A DNA stretch of 64,000 nucleotides from Hevea brasiliensis. Its lineage: Eukaryota; Streptophyta; Magnoliopsida; Malpighiales; Euphorbiaceae. Below the pieces are notes generated by a model. That model saw only the letters and a list, made by a program, of their open reading frames with translations. It made no database searches and was not told the origin of the DNA. The DNA lies in contig NC_079507.1 in assembly GCF_030052815.1 (NCBI RefSeq), forward strand, positions 16,638,141-16,702,140, written 5' to 3'. Numbering within the stretch: position 1 is the first letter of the stretch; each line of letters opens with the position of its first letter. Positions 34,994 to 46,858 of the stretch are shown here, piece by piece. The position numbers and the translations under genes were made by a program.

Positions 34994-35250
34994 TAATTTA
35001 ATTGTGTGATTAAAACTACTAATTAAACACTTTAATTAGTCAAAGAATAGGCCTTAGATCATACAACAATTGCAGAATTAAAAGCCAAACCTTGAACCAC
35101 CCATGGAACCAATGTTGCCGCCACCAATGGTGGCTTCACCATGTGTGCCGCCACACCTCTCTTGATGCAACCAGCAATGAATCAATCATCTCATGATCAA
35201 ATCACACAATTAAATCATATAATCAACAATCTAAATGGCAAATATAGTGG

Positions 35251-35262
35251 CTCTGATACCAA
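35251..35262 (-). other. Primer-binding site (initiator tRNA-Met) of A copy 2
   Basis: On the minus strand TGGTATCAGAGCC lies two bases after the LTR end. This is the standard match to the 3' end of plant initiator tRNA-Met, and it is intact here and in B at 37600-37612. Confidence 0.85.
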
Positions 35263-35263
35263 T

Positions 35264-37331
35264 TGAAGGAACGGAAGCGTGAAAAACACAAGATTATACC
35301 ATTGAATTCAAAAAATTTCGCCTAGGGTCACATGCACCATGAGAGATTTATTTTTATCTATTTGATTTCAATGATAAACAACATATTAAAACTCTTTTAA
35401 TATGTTTTTGGATCTGTATTTGCCATTTAAGATTTTAAAATTAATCAGATTAATTTTAGAACCCTAGATTAAATCAAGAACGATTACACTAACCTCTTGA
35501 TGCACTGCAGCGTGTCTGCGCCTTTGAGATTCGTCTTCAGGACACCAGATGTTGTCCCTCTAGCTTGTCCACACCAAGAACACCTATGGCAGCCCTTGAA
35601 CAGCCTCTAAAGCTTTTTCTATTAATTAGAAATTTAAGTTCTGCCTTTTAAGAGATTAGAGATGTAAACAGGACACTAGAAACAATTTCTAGTGTTCTTA
35701 ATTCAAGAGATTGATGGCTAATCTCTTTGAATTGATGAGAGATGAAGATAAATAGCTGGAGGCTCAAAGTGGCGTGAAAAATGAGAGGAGAGGCTGCTGG
35801 TTATTTTTCTTTTCATAACCACACTTAAATAGCTAGGTTAACACATTAAACCCTAGCCACATGTCACCTTTTGATTAGCTCTAGGTTTAAGTGACCCAAT
35901 CACATTGTGCCAAGTGTCAAACCTATATTTAATCTTGATTTTAATCATCTTACATGATTAAAAAACATTTGGAAAGCTTATGTGTAATCCCATGTGTCAC
36001 CATCTCATGGTGCCACGTGTCACTATGAAATGACCAAAATGCCTCGTGTCTTAATTTTGAGTTCTTAACCCAAAATAATTATTTTCTTCTTCTAATTAAT
36101 TTATATCAAATATAAATTAATTAATTAATCTCTATTAATTAATTTCTCATCAATTAAATTCATATTTAAACACTTTAAATATAAATTTAATTTATACTAC
36201 ACATCCAATAATCTAGATTTGGTTTCAAGTCATGCTAGGGACTTTGCAATTTAATTGCAAACCAAACCTATTTAATTAATCAATTAAACTCTTTAATTAA
36301 TTAATTAAATCATATTTAAATAGGTGATAACTTGTGTATGTGTGTGACTTACTAGGCTCATCACTAATTGGCAATGAGACATGATATCAACTCTTAATAT
36401 CATCAGAACTCTTTCTTACCATAAATGATTTCTCTAAATCATTTTATGAACCTCATAGACCATGGTTAACACCTAGCATAGCATGCCATGGCCACCCAAT
36501 TAGTAATAAGATTTACCTTAAATGAACCTATAATCATATGTTACCATGCACTAGAATCTCTCTGTTACAAAATCCCAACTCAAGCCGATTCATGGTTTAT
36601 GTCAAACTCCATTTGCTATGAATATTATGTTCTCTTTTAATTCCAGTTCTTGATTAAAAGATTTTTCTCATCAGAAACTCTTTTCTGAATAAATCTATCT
36701 GTCCTGGCCAGGAACTTGAAACATTAAGAACAATTAAATGAACATAGGATTTTATCTCTATTTACTTAGAGGAACAGATTCCATCTTGATCAACACCTAC
36801 CTCCATATATAACTAGCAGGAGCCAACACATGCCCATATACCCATACATAGTACAAGTATGAAAGCAGTATCAAACTCAAACTACCTATATACAAGATAA
36901 CTGTGCTATCTCAGGTCTAAAGATTATATGCACTGATATGATTTATGACAAAAAATTGACAAGAGTAAACTCCATGTGCTTGTCATAAGTGTCACTGGTT
37001 GTTTGTTATATGGCATGAGACTCACCATTCTATCTTATTTATATCTCATATAAATAACTTGGGAACAAACATGAATACAATCTTTCTGGATAAGTCATGT
37101 CCTTATTATGAAGTATCCTCGATTGTGAACCTATTTATGATACTTTGTGCTAGAAATATTGTCACTCATATTCTTAACAACTTAAGAATAATATTTCTAA
37201 CAAAATATCAATGGACCTTTTCTATTACACATAAATATATTATGTAAACGGAAAAGTGGAAATGCCTTTTATTAATAAAATTATGTACAAGATACATACT
37301 AAATGATATGCTCTAGGGCATACTACTAACA
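35264..37331 (-). mobile_element. Copia A LTR 3 (right, 5' LTR of the array)
   Basis: This 2,068-bp LTR ends at 37331 directly against the CCAAA duplication. Compared with LTRs 1 and 2 it lacks 32 bp near 37000 (between CACTGGTT and GTTTGTTATATGG) but mostly keeps the CAG/CTG forms also seen in B and D. Confidence 0.93.
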
Positions 37332-37336
37332 CCAAA
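37332..37336. repeat. Target-site duplication CCAAA, right copy (A)
   Basis: Identical to 19507-19511; B's LTR sequence resumes here. Confidence 0.92.
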
Positions 37337-37597
37337 AGGCATAAATATACTGCAGTGCATCAAGAGGTTAGTATATTTGTTTTTGATATAATCTAGGGTT
37401 CTAAAATTAATCTGATTAATTTTAAAATCTTAAATGGCAAATACAGATCCAAAAACATATTAAAAGTGTTTTAATATGTTGTTTAGCATTGAAATCAAAT
37501 AGATAAAAATAAATCTTGCATGATGCATGTGACCCTAGGTAAAAAAATTTTATTTCAATGGTATAAACTTGTGTTTTTTCATGCTTCCGCTCCTTCA
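37332..37597 (+). mobile_element. Copia element B 5' LTR, piece 2
   Basis: This is the last 266 bp of B's 5' LTR, matching about 48702-48964, and ends TTCA directly before the primer-binding site. It is the continuation of 17681-19511 after excision of A. Confidence 0.92.
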
Positions 37598-39326
37598 ATT
37601 GGTATCAGAGCCACTATATTTGCCATTTAGATTGTTGTTGATATGATTTAATTGTGTGTTTTGATCATGAGATGATTTATCCATTGCTGGTTGCAATGGA
37701 TGTGTGGCGGTATGCTTGAAGAACACCATCTTTAGTGCGCCAATTTTGGCTTTTATGGGTGGCTCAAGGTTTGGCTTTTTAATTTGCAATTGTTGTATGA
37801 TCTAAAAGCTCATCCTATGTCTAATTAAATTATTTAATTAGAATTTTAATCACACAATTAAATTTTGATTCAAATCAGAATTTTAAAAATTGTTTGAACG
37901 TGATTCAAATCTGAATTTTTAAAGTTGTTTGAATTATATTTAAATATGTTTTTTTAAAGTTGTTTGAATAATATTCAGATCTGAATTTTTAAAATTTTTT
38001 TGAATATGATTCAAATCTGATTTTTTAAAAATTGCTTGAATGTGATTCAAATCTGAATTTTTAAGGTTGTTTGAATGTGATTCAAATCTGAATTTTTAAA
38101 TTTGTTTGAATGAGATTCAAATCTGAATTTTTAAATTTATTTGAATTATATTCAAGTCTGGATTTTTAAGTTGAATATGAGATATTCAATTTAATTTAAG
38201 TGTATTAAATAGTGTTATGCATGATGGATGATCATGGACCATAAAAGACCAATGTGATTGGATTATTTCTTTTATGTTTCTTTGGGATTGTAAATTAATT
38301 AATTTATTTTAATTTATTTTAGTCATGTATTATTAAGGTTGCAATAATTTTTGGATTATAATTTCATTTATTTAAATTCTTGTAAATTCGCCTTGGTATG
38401 CTAAGGATTACTATGTAATATTAGATTGCAAGAAGAAGGAGGTCAAGAGCATTGGTAGGACCAGTGGGAGGAATTCAAGATCAAGTGTTGATTATGTACT
38501 CCTTTAGTAACTCTTGTAAAATGAATGAATGAAATGCACCTAGGAATGCCTTGATTCAATTTTTGGTGGCTCAGAATTGAATCCCTTAGAAAGTCCATGA
38601 TCATACCATATTGATTTATTGTCCATGAATGCATGAGATGTATGTGAATGTATGTAGTTTATGATATAATCATGCTAAATGGATAATGTGCAAAGTGAGA
38701 CCTTCATAGTAATTAGGATGACTATAAAATCTTCTAAACAAATGATTAAGTTGGAAATGCTATAATTAAAGTAATTATAACATGGGCCCTCCATTGGGCA
38801 ATTATTTTAAGAAATTTTAAATAGTTGCATAAGATGCAATTAAGTTAAGAGATATTCTTAAGAATAATTGTTAAGCATGAGATGTTATAAATATGTAAAT
38901 GGTTTGGTGGCCAATATTGGATATACCTGAGGACATTAAAACTATTTGCATAATTACTGGCTCAATGGGATCAATTTAACTAATGCAAGATAAGTCAATG
39001 ATGGATGTATCATAGATTTTGAGCATTAGGGGCTAGGCAAAGGATTGAACCTCAAATGAGTTGTGATGGGCAAGGAGTTTCTCACTTATAGTTTATGGTA
39101 ATTCCAATAATGGATGCACCTGAGAATGATCAATAGAATTATAAGAATTCAATCACCCACTAGAAATCCATCCAACTAGGATTTCCGTTTTCTACTATGG
39201 AAGTGTAGGATTTGCTAAGTTAGTGGGAGGACCAATTTGATTAAAAGACCATAATCATTTTGGTTAATTACATGATACATTTACTAATTAATCTGGTTAT
39301 TTTCTACAGTTAATTTTCTGATAATA
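37598..39326 (+). other. Copia B leader with primer-binding site
   Basis: The primer-binding site TGGTATCAGAGCC is at 37600-37612. A tandem hairpin array follows at 37866-38170, then repeats of TGGATG-type motifs (about 38930-39120), up to the gag ATG. No sense coding sequence was seen in 1.7 kb. Confidence 0.82.
37866..38170 (+). repeat. 35-bp tandem hairpin array in B leader
   Basis: Units such as TTTGAATGTGATTCAAATC (sense) recur about eight times; the two 8-nt arms are inverse complements. Confidence 0.83.
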
Positions 39327-40670
39327 ATGAGCACAGAAAAACCACCACCATCCAATATCCTTGCAAGCATACTTGATCGCAATAGGTTGACAGGACCTAA
39401 TCTGTCTAATTGGCTAAGAAATTTGAAACTTGTCCTGAACCTTGAACATATAGGATATGTTCTAGATTTAAATGTTCCTAGTCCCTTACCTCCAGAGGCC
39501 ACTCAAGAGGAACATGAAACCTTGGACAAGTGGAAGGAGCATGATATGAGAGCTAAGTGTTACATGCTTGCTTCCATGAGTAATGAGTTACAGAAGCAGC
39601 ATGAGAACATGCAAAGTGCTAGTGAGATCCTCCTTCACCTACAAGAGTTGTATGATGAGCACAACAAGAATGCTAGGTATGAGATATCTAGGCAGCTATT
39701 CCGCATGAGGATGTCTGAGGGACAGAATGTTGGGGATCATGTCCACAAGATGATTCGGCTGATTGAGCAGCTGGAACATCTTCACTTCAACATGGATTTC
39801 CAACTACAGACGGATTTGATCCTTCAGTCCCTTCCTAAGTCTTTTGGGAATTTTGTGACAAATTTTCATATGAATAAACAGGAATGCACCTTAGCTGGTT
39901 TACTCAACATGCTGCATATTGCCCAAAAGAATATGCCGGGCAATAAAGGAAAAGAGGTTGCTTTGATTGTATCTTCTTCTGCTGGAAAGTCCAACAAAAA
40001 GAAGGGCAATAAGAAAAAGAAACCTCAGATTCCTGATCCTTCTAAGAAAATAGCTAAACAGAAAGGGAAGATTAAAGTTGATGGAGGCAAAGGAAAGTGT
40101 TTCCACTGCCAGAAGGATGGGCACTGGAAAAGGAACTGCCCAGAGTATCTTGCTTCTCTGAAGGACAAGAAGGATACGCCTTTGGAAGGTTTGTCCATAT
40201 CTTGTTATTTAGATTCTGATGATATTCATAGTTCATCTACAGCTTGGGTTTTAGATACTGGTGCCAGTTCTCACATTTCTAATGATATGCAGGAACTAGC
40301 AAAAAGTAGCAGCTTGCATTCTCGAGATGTTAGACTCTGGATTGGCAATGGCTCAACTGTTGAAGCTTTAGCCATAGGATCTAAATCTTTTTATATGTCT
40401 GGACATGTTTTGTGTTTGGATAATATTTTATATGTACCTGATGCTTTTCAGAACATCATTTCTATATCTAGTTTGACTAGAAATGGCTATGAATTTCAGT
40501 TCACAGATGATGTTTGCAATATTTATTTTGGAAATAAATATATTGGTTCGGGTTATATGAATGATGGTCTTTACTATTTGGATAATAATGACAAACACAA
40601 AATGAATGCAAGTGATCTAAATGAATGCAATGCCATGGTGAAAACCATCTCAAGTTCAAAATATATTTGA
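39327..40670 (+). pseudogene. Copia gag-protease of B (447 codons, ends at nonsense codon)
   Basis: This is the longest intact gag in the window. It starts MSTEKPPPSNILASILDRNR and shows a UBN2-type gag body (about residues 15-210), a lysine-rich linker (about 222-252), the CCHC zinc knuckle CFHCQKDGHWKRNC at about residue 258, and the retropepsin active site WVLDTGASSHIS (Asp about residue 310). It stops at TGA 40668-40670, where the other copies have Trp (YIWHLRLCH), a single G->A. Codon 88 is CAG here, not the TAG of A and D. Gag forms the particle, and protease cleaves the polyprotein. Confidence 0.92.
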
Positions 40671-40854
40671 CACTTAAGGTTATGTCATGTTTCAGAAGAT
40701 AGGATTGCAAAACTGGAGAAAATGGGGATTCTATCCTCATTGGGATCTGAGCCTACTCCAACTTGTGAATCTTGCCTTCATGGCAAAATGACTTGATCTC
40801 CCTTTGTTGGAAAAGGGCTAAGGGCTAAAAATTTTTTGGAGCTAATACATAGTG

Positions 40855-40859
40855 ATGTA
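40855..40859. repeat. Target-site duplication ATGTA, left copy (S3)
   Basis: ATGTA precedes TGTAACACC and is repeated at 44398-44402. Confidence 0.9.
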
Positions 40860-41009
40860 TGTAACACCCCTATTTGCATAGCCTGGTATATTTCACTGTT
40901 CCGATGACCGGTGATGGTCTGGACAATTAAGGGGATTAAAACCACACTTAAGACAACTAGAGAAGCCGTAAATACAAATAATTAGTAATTGCCAATTAGT
41001 TAAGTATAA

Positions 41010-41029
41010 AAAAAAAAAAAAAAAAAAAC
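41010..41029 (+). repeat. Poly(A) run inside S3
   Basis: About 20 consecutive A lie inside the LTR 150 nt from its start. It is low-complexity and not a transcript end. Confidence 0.85.
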
Positions 41030-41040
41030 AGAACATAAGA

Positions 41041-41088
41041 AGTTAAATGAGCCGAGAGTCACAGCGATGGGTGACCTTCTTGGGAAGG
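41041..41088 (+). promoter_or_regulatory. 5S rRNA-like box A / box C segment in S3
   Basis: AGTTAAATGAGC, then GATGGGTGACC, five bases, then GGGAAGG. The box C-like core is perfect although the rest of this LTR is diverged from Z and S1. No T4 run follows closely. Confidence 0.55.
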
Positions 41089-43656
41089 ACTGCAAAGTCA
41101 ATTTAAACTCAAATTTCGAACTGTAAAATGTGACGCCGCAGTCCTTAAGACTATTGCGAACACAGTGGAAAAGAGAAAATCACGCAAAAGAACTGTTAAG
41201 CCAGTCAAATAATTAGGTCAGGGATCCAGAAGAGATAATGAATTATTTTTAAACCCGATCGAACTGGCGAAGGGCAATTTGGTCAATTGACCCCTGGAGC
41301 TGACTCCTGACCTAACTGTCAAATAAAATCGGAGACAAGAAAATTTTGGGATCAAGAATTAAATTAAAGAACTAATGAAAAAAAAAAAGAAAATAAAAGA
41401 ATAAGTTTATTACATCACCCTCACCTCACAATTATGACATCATAAGTCAAAAAATTTATTTCCCACCATATTTGACTAATTCAATTACACAAAATTAACC
41501 ATAAAAGACCTAAAAACTAAAAAAGAAAATAACACTTTCTCTTACCTCAAGTTTCGGCAGCCATCACTCCCATAGCTACACCATTGTTCTTCCTCCATGA
41601 AAAGCTTGAGTTCAAGCTTGTAAACACCCACTTAACCCTACCTTGCCCCAATTTCTTCCATAAAAATTTGTTAACCTCACTTGAGAAGAAGATTGACCAC
41701 AAAAGAAAGACGAAAAGAAGAAGGAATTTGAAGATTTAACATCAAAGTTGAGGTTAGTGATTTAAGTTGAAAATTTTAGTTTATTAGTTGTGTTTGTAGA
41801 TTAATTAACCTAGAACTCAACTTAAAAATCAAAAGAAAACATCTTTGGAGGACCAAATAGAAATTCAGCCAGCTAGGGTTTGATGGTGTATACATGTGTT
41901 TTGATTGAATTAGTAGAGCAGGTAAGCTTGAATGGGTTAAGGGAGCATGTTTATGGGTGTTTAATTAGCTAAATGCAACAAATGGCATGAACTAGGGTTT
42001 TGGAATTTAGGGTTTTAGAGGCAAAAATATGAGAAATTGTTAAATGATGTTTTTGACCTAGTTTGAGATGAGCAATGGTCATTTGAGACCAATTGGAGTA
42101 TGTTAGAAGTGTTGGAACCAAATGCAAATTTGGGTTGCTTAGGGTCATGCTGCAGGCAGTAGGACCAAGGTCCCTTTGAGGGACCAAAACTGAAAATTTA
42201 CAAGTCCAATTGGTATGAGACCAATTGAGAATGAAAATAGACACAAAATGACACAAATTTCATTAAGGAATCATGCCCAAAAAGTGACCAAAACCTTGTG
42301 AACAAATTGACCAAATCTGGATTTTTGCAGTCTGACCTATACAAAAATGACCAAATGAACAATGTTTGTTCATTTGGCCATAACTTGGTTAAGCAGGTCT
42401 AAATGACCTGAAATTTTACCAGTGGATAGCTGAGATATAGACCTAAAACTTTTATGAAGAACACAAACCCAAATTATGCCCTTAACCAAGTCATTTAGCC
42501 ACCCAAAGTTGGTGACCTAAAACTGCCAGAACCAGTTTGGTGCCCAGAAATCTAGGTTAAGTCCAATCCGGTAGCCATGATTCAAATGGCTATAACTTGA
42601 GCTACAAAACTCCAATTGGAGTGATTCAAAAAGGAAAATAAAGTTAAGACAATAGGGAATATTTTCTATGAAGAAAGTTTTGCCAAATTCTAACAGAAAA
42701 ATGATCAATAGAATAGTGCAACATAAGACACCAAAACTGAAAAATTACAAATTTTCCTAAAAGACTTAGAATTTGAGTAAACAATCAAAACCAACAAATT
42801 TAGTAACCAAAATGTGGTATGTGGTTGAAATTGGAATTTCCATACCTATTAAGCCTTAGAAAGTCAACAAATTGACTTGAATAGTATCGTGAATAGTAAC
42901 CCTAAACGGAAATTTTAAAGAACGTCAAGTTTAGCACATTAAAGTTAGATAAAAGTATATTTAAATTTATTTTTGGATTTATGCTAAGTTATGATACTAG
43001 AACACTGTGAAACTGTGTGTTTCAGTGGAAAATAACACCGAGAAAGAACCCGAGGAATGTAGTAAAGGCCAAGAAGCGACTCGCTTAAGGTTTGTGCACA
43101 ACATAGAATTTCTGTAAATTCTCTTCTGCATATTGTTTTGAATAATTTGAAATATTGAATTGTGACATCATTGTGATGAAATATTTATTATGCTTTTGGT
43201 TTAAATTGTTGAAAGTTATTTGTGTATATTTGAAATGGCAATGTTTAGTAAATTGTTAAGATAAGTTTTGAAACCACAGTGTCATGACTATATATTTGAA
43301 CACCTCACTAGCATGACTAGTAGGGGTAATCAGTTTCGAATTTTGATTCCTTCTCTGGCTGAAGTGTTGAGGTGTGTGCCAGTAGAAGAAGAAATTGAAT
43401 GGATATCCATATATTTGAGCTAGCTAGCCTTGTGATGTGACTTCTCCTTAGCCTCTAGCTATTGAGATTATATTTTTTTCGAATGACATGATATAACTGC
43501 GGGTTTTATGAAATGTGTTTTGATACTTCGAAATGAAATTGTTTGGATTAAAATCTCATAATTCATGTTTTGTATTTAATTTTCATGTTCAGTCTAATTT
43601 TTGAATAAATATGATTTAAATTCTACATAAAGATTATTTTAGTATACTGTGCACCA

Positions 43657-43696
43657 CTGAGTCCTAGTACTCAGTGATAGCTGTTATTATTGTCGC
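43657..43696 (+). other. Two-hairpin element in S3
   Basis: Hairpin 1 has arms CTGAGT and ACTCAG (43657-43674). Hairpin 2 pairs GTGATA with TGTCGC using G-U pairs (43674-43696). It is preceded by GTGCACCA. Confidence 0.55.
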
Positions 43697-44397
43697 AGAT
43701 ATAGAGACTAGAGGAGCAGCAGATTGAGCTGCTGAAGATTGAGAAGCTACCTGCTTTGAAGTTATCGAGTATATTTTATACCCTGACTGTAAAAATTTAT
43801 TTTGATGTATGTAATATATGTAAAGGTATGGACATGTAAAACTGGTCTTGAGCAGTTTGTATAAAGTTTGTAATAAATTTTAGTTTGAATTTCTTTTAAT
43901 TTAAATTATTGTAGTGATGTATATAAATTGTTTTGTCTTTAATGAAATATGAATGGAAGTATTTTGTTTTAAATTGAATGAAATTCATTAATGGTATTTT
44001 GATGATTGTTGAATATTGGAAATTGCGAATTTGAATTTTGGAGATTGATGATGATGTTGAAATTGATTGTTAATTTGAAGAAGTTGTTGAGACAGATTAT
44101 TAGACTTGCTTTTAACAGGAATTTGAAGAACTGTTTTCTCAAAATACAGACGGCACTCTGCCGAAATTTTTATAAAATTTGCGGAAAAATAAAATGGGCA
44201 AAAAATTTTAACTAGCTTTCAACTTTAATTAAATGTTTTGATACCAATTAGAAAATGCTCACCACTTATCAAAAGTAAGAAAATTGTTTTAAAATCCCTT
44301 GTAAGGTACTTAATGAGTTATCGGTAGGTGAAGTTCGGTAGTTCATTAGGTATTCTATGGGATCATGTTATGTCTTACAGAGGGGTAAGGTGTGACA

Positions 44398-44402
44398 ATG
44401 TA
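44398..44402. repeat. Target-site duplication ATGTA, right copy (S3)
   Basis: Identical to 40855-40859; the copia integrase frame resumes here. Confidence 0.9.
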
Positions 44403-46858
44403 TGTGGTCCATTTAAGGAAATGGCTAGAGGCGGTTTTCATTACTTTATTACCTTTACTGATGATAAATCAAGGTTTGGGTATTTGTATTTGATGAAATA
44501 CAAACATGAATCCTTTGAAAAGTTCAAAGAATTTAAATCTAAAGTAGAAAATCAAACAAGAAAGAGTATTAAAGCTCTTCGTTCAGATCGTGGAGGTGAA
44601 TATTTGAGTGTTGAATTTGATGAATACTTGAGAGAGCACGGCATTGTTTCCCAGCTAACTCCTCCAGGAACGCCACAGCTGAATGGTGTATCTGAAAGGA
44701 GAAATCGGACCCTATTGGATATGGTACATATTATAATAAGCTATACTGATATGCCAATATCCTTTTGGAGATTTGCATTAGAATCAACTTTGTATATTCT
44801 GAATAGGATTCCATCAAAATCAGTTTCTTCCACACCTTATGAGATATGGCATGGAAGAAAACCATGTCTTAAGCATGTTAAGATTTGGGGTTGTCCAGCT
44901 TATATCAAAAAGCTAAACACTGATAAATTAGAAACCAGATCAGAAAAGGGTCGATTTGCTGGATATCCAAAAGATAGTTTTGGATATTATTTTTATTTGC
45001 CTACCTCACAAAAGGTTGTGATAAGTAGAGATGCTACATTTCTTGAACAACAGTTTGTTCAAGAAGGAGGCAAAGGAAGGCAAATAGAGTTAGAATTGTA
45101 GAATTCTAACCAACCAACAGATCAGATGGATATAGATCCATCTAGTCAACCTACTTCCATTGATGAAACATCTACAGTTATTCCTTGTAGAACAACCAGG
45201 GTATCTCACCCACCAGTGAGATATGGTTTCCTTCATGAAAAAGAACAAGAGTTGTCTACTCATGAAGAAGTAAATCGTGGAGATGATCCACTTACCTATG
45301 AAGAAGCTATATCAGATACAGACTCTTCAAAATGGATTGATGCTATGAAATCCGAAATTGATTCCATGTATAAAAATCAAGTTTGGGATCCTGTTGACCC
45401 ACCTGAAGGTATTGTACCTATAGGGAACAAATGGGTTTTAAAGAAGAAAATTGGTTCTGATAGAAAGGTAGAGACCTATAAGGCAAGGCTAGTAGTGAAA
45501 GGGTTTCGCCAAAGGTAAGGAATCAACTATGAGGAGACTTTTTCGCCTGTTGCCATGCTTAAATCAATTAGGATTCTATTAGCAATAGCTGCATACTATG
45601 ATTATGAGATTTGGCAGATGGATGTCGAAACAGCTTTTCTCAATGGATACATTGAATAAAACATTTTTATAGAACAACCTAGGGGTTTTGAATCCCAAGA
45701 TGGTTCCAAGGTATGCAAGCTAAAGCGATCCATTTATGGGTTGAAGCAAGCTTCGAGGAGTTGGAACATCCGTTTTGATGAAGCCATTAAATCATTTGGT
45801 TTTATCAAAAACGAGGATGAGCCATGTGTATATAAGAAGGTTAGTGACATGCTATCACTTTATGTGGATGATATACTGTTGATGGGTAATGACACAGGTA
45901 TGTTGACAACTGTAAAGGTATGGTTGTCAAATACATTCTCCATAAAAGACTTAGGGGAGGTAACCTATATTATTGGGATTCGCATCTATAGAGATAGAGT
46001 GAAAAGAATAATTGGTTTATCCCAAAGTCTAAACTTGGAAAAGGTGTTAAAGAGGTTTAACATGCTTGATTCCAAGAGAGGATTGTTATCAGTGAGACAT
46101 GGTATCCATCTTTCTAAAGAGATGTCTCCAAAGACACCTGAAGAAAGAGATAATGTATACAATGTAATGTACTAGGCTATTGGAAGTTTAATGTATACAA
46201 TGTAATGTACTAGGCCGGATATCGCATATGCTGTTAGTTTGACTAGCAGGTATCAATCTAATCCAGGTTTGGAATACTGGATAGTTGTCAAGAATATCCT
46301 TAAGTACTTGAGAAGAACTAAGGATTTATTCTTGATTTATAGAGGTGGAAACTTGCAATTGGATGGTTATACTGATTCTAATTTCCAATCAGATACCGAT
46401 GATAGAAAGTCTACCTCTGGGTATGTGTTCATTTGTAATGGAGGTGTAGTCAGTTAGTAGAGTTCCAAACAGAGTACGACTATAGATTCCACTATAGAGG
46501 CTGAGTATATTGCTACATCAGATGCTGCAAAGGAAGCTGTTTGGATAAAGAAGGTCATGACAGAACTTGCAGTAGTTCCTTCCATTGAGTCAGCAGTTCC
46601 ACTACACTGTGACAACAATGGAGTGGTCATACAGGCTAAGGAACCAAGGTTTCACCAAAAATCCAAACACATAGAAAGGCGCTACCACATTATCAGAGAA
46701 ATAGTTGGACGATGCGATGTAGCCATACAGAAAATAACATCAGCTGAAAATCCAGCTGATCCATTCACTAAGCCTATGTCACAGACTCAGCTAGACTGAC
46801 ATCTTGAGATGATGGGTCTAAGATATTGTAATGAATGGTTCTAGTGTTAGTGGGAGAT

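Larger units (their letters stand above)
33471..35263 (-). other. Copia untranslated leader, A internal copy 2
   Basis: Same layout as copy 1: repeated CAGGTACATCCA and CATCTCATG motifs, then the 35-bp array (34663-34993), then conserved sequence up to the primer-binding site. An open frame antisense to the element (34105-34356, plus strand) is noted but not called a gene. Confidence 0.8.
19512..37331 (-). mobile_element. Tandem copia element A (LTR-internal-LTR-internal-LTR)
   Basis: This is a single 17,820-bp insertion bounded by one CCAAA duplication and containing three LTRs (19512-21605, 27379-29480, 35264-37331) and two internal regions (21606-27378, 29481-35263), all on the minus strand. 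The two internal regions and three LTRs are nearly identical, so the array is young. It probably formed by unequal LTR recombination after one insertion, or it is an assembly duplication. It is inserted into the 5' LTR of B, a member of the same copia family. Confidence 0.92.
40860..44397 (+). mobile_element. Solo gypsy LTR S3
   Basis: This 3,538-bp LTR runs from TGTAACACCCC to GGTGTGACA with a perfect ATGTA duplication inside B's integrase. There is no internal region. It belongs to a subfamily distinct from Z/S1/F but shares the 5S-like segment (41041-41088), the CCAATTGG inverted repeat (42208-42231), TGACC-rich sequence (42240-42480), the two-hairpin element (43657-43696) and a CGGCA/TGCCG stem (44151-44163). 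A 20-nt-class poly(A) run is near 41010-41029. Confidence 0.95.
40671..46844 (+). pseudogene. Copia pol of B (integrase-RT-RNase H), split by S3
   Basis: The pre-integrase block continues in frame to 40859, is interrupted by solo LTR S3 (40860-44397), and resumes at 44403 in the integrase core (LRSDRGGEY, SERRNRTLLDM). RT has WIDAMKSEIDSMY, YVDDILLMGND (45861-45872) and GLSQSLNLEKVLKRFNM. RNase H has LDGYTDSNFQSD and STSGYVFICNGG. The C-terminus has ADPFTKPMSQTQLD. Stops include 45099-45101, 45516-45518 (TAA for Gln), about 45657 (TAA), about 46455 (TAG for Trp) and 46797-46799 (TGA for Arg), with a short deletion before YVDDIL. Most are C->T or G->A changes. It is dead but well preserved. 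Confidence 0.92.
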
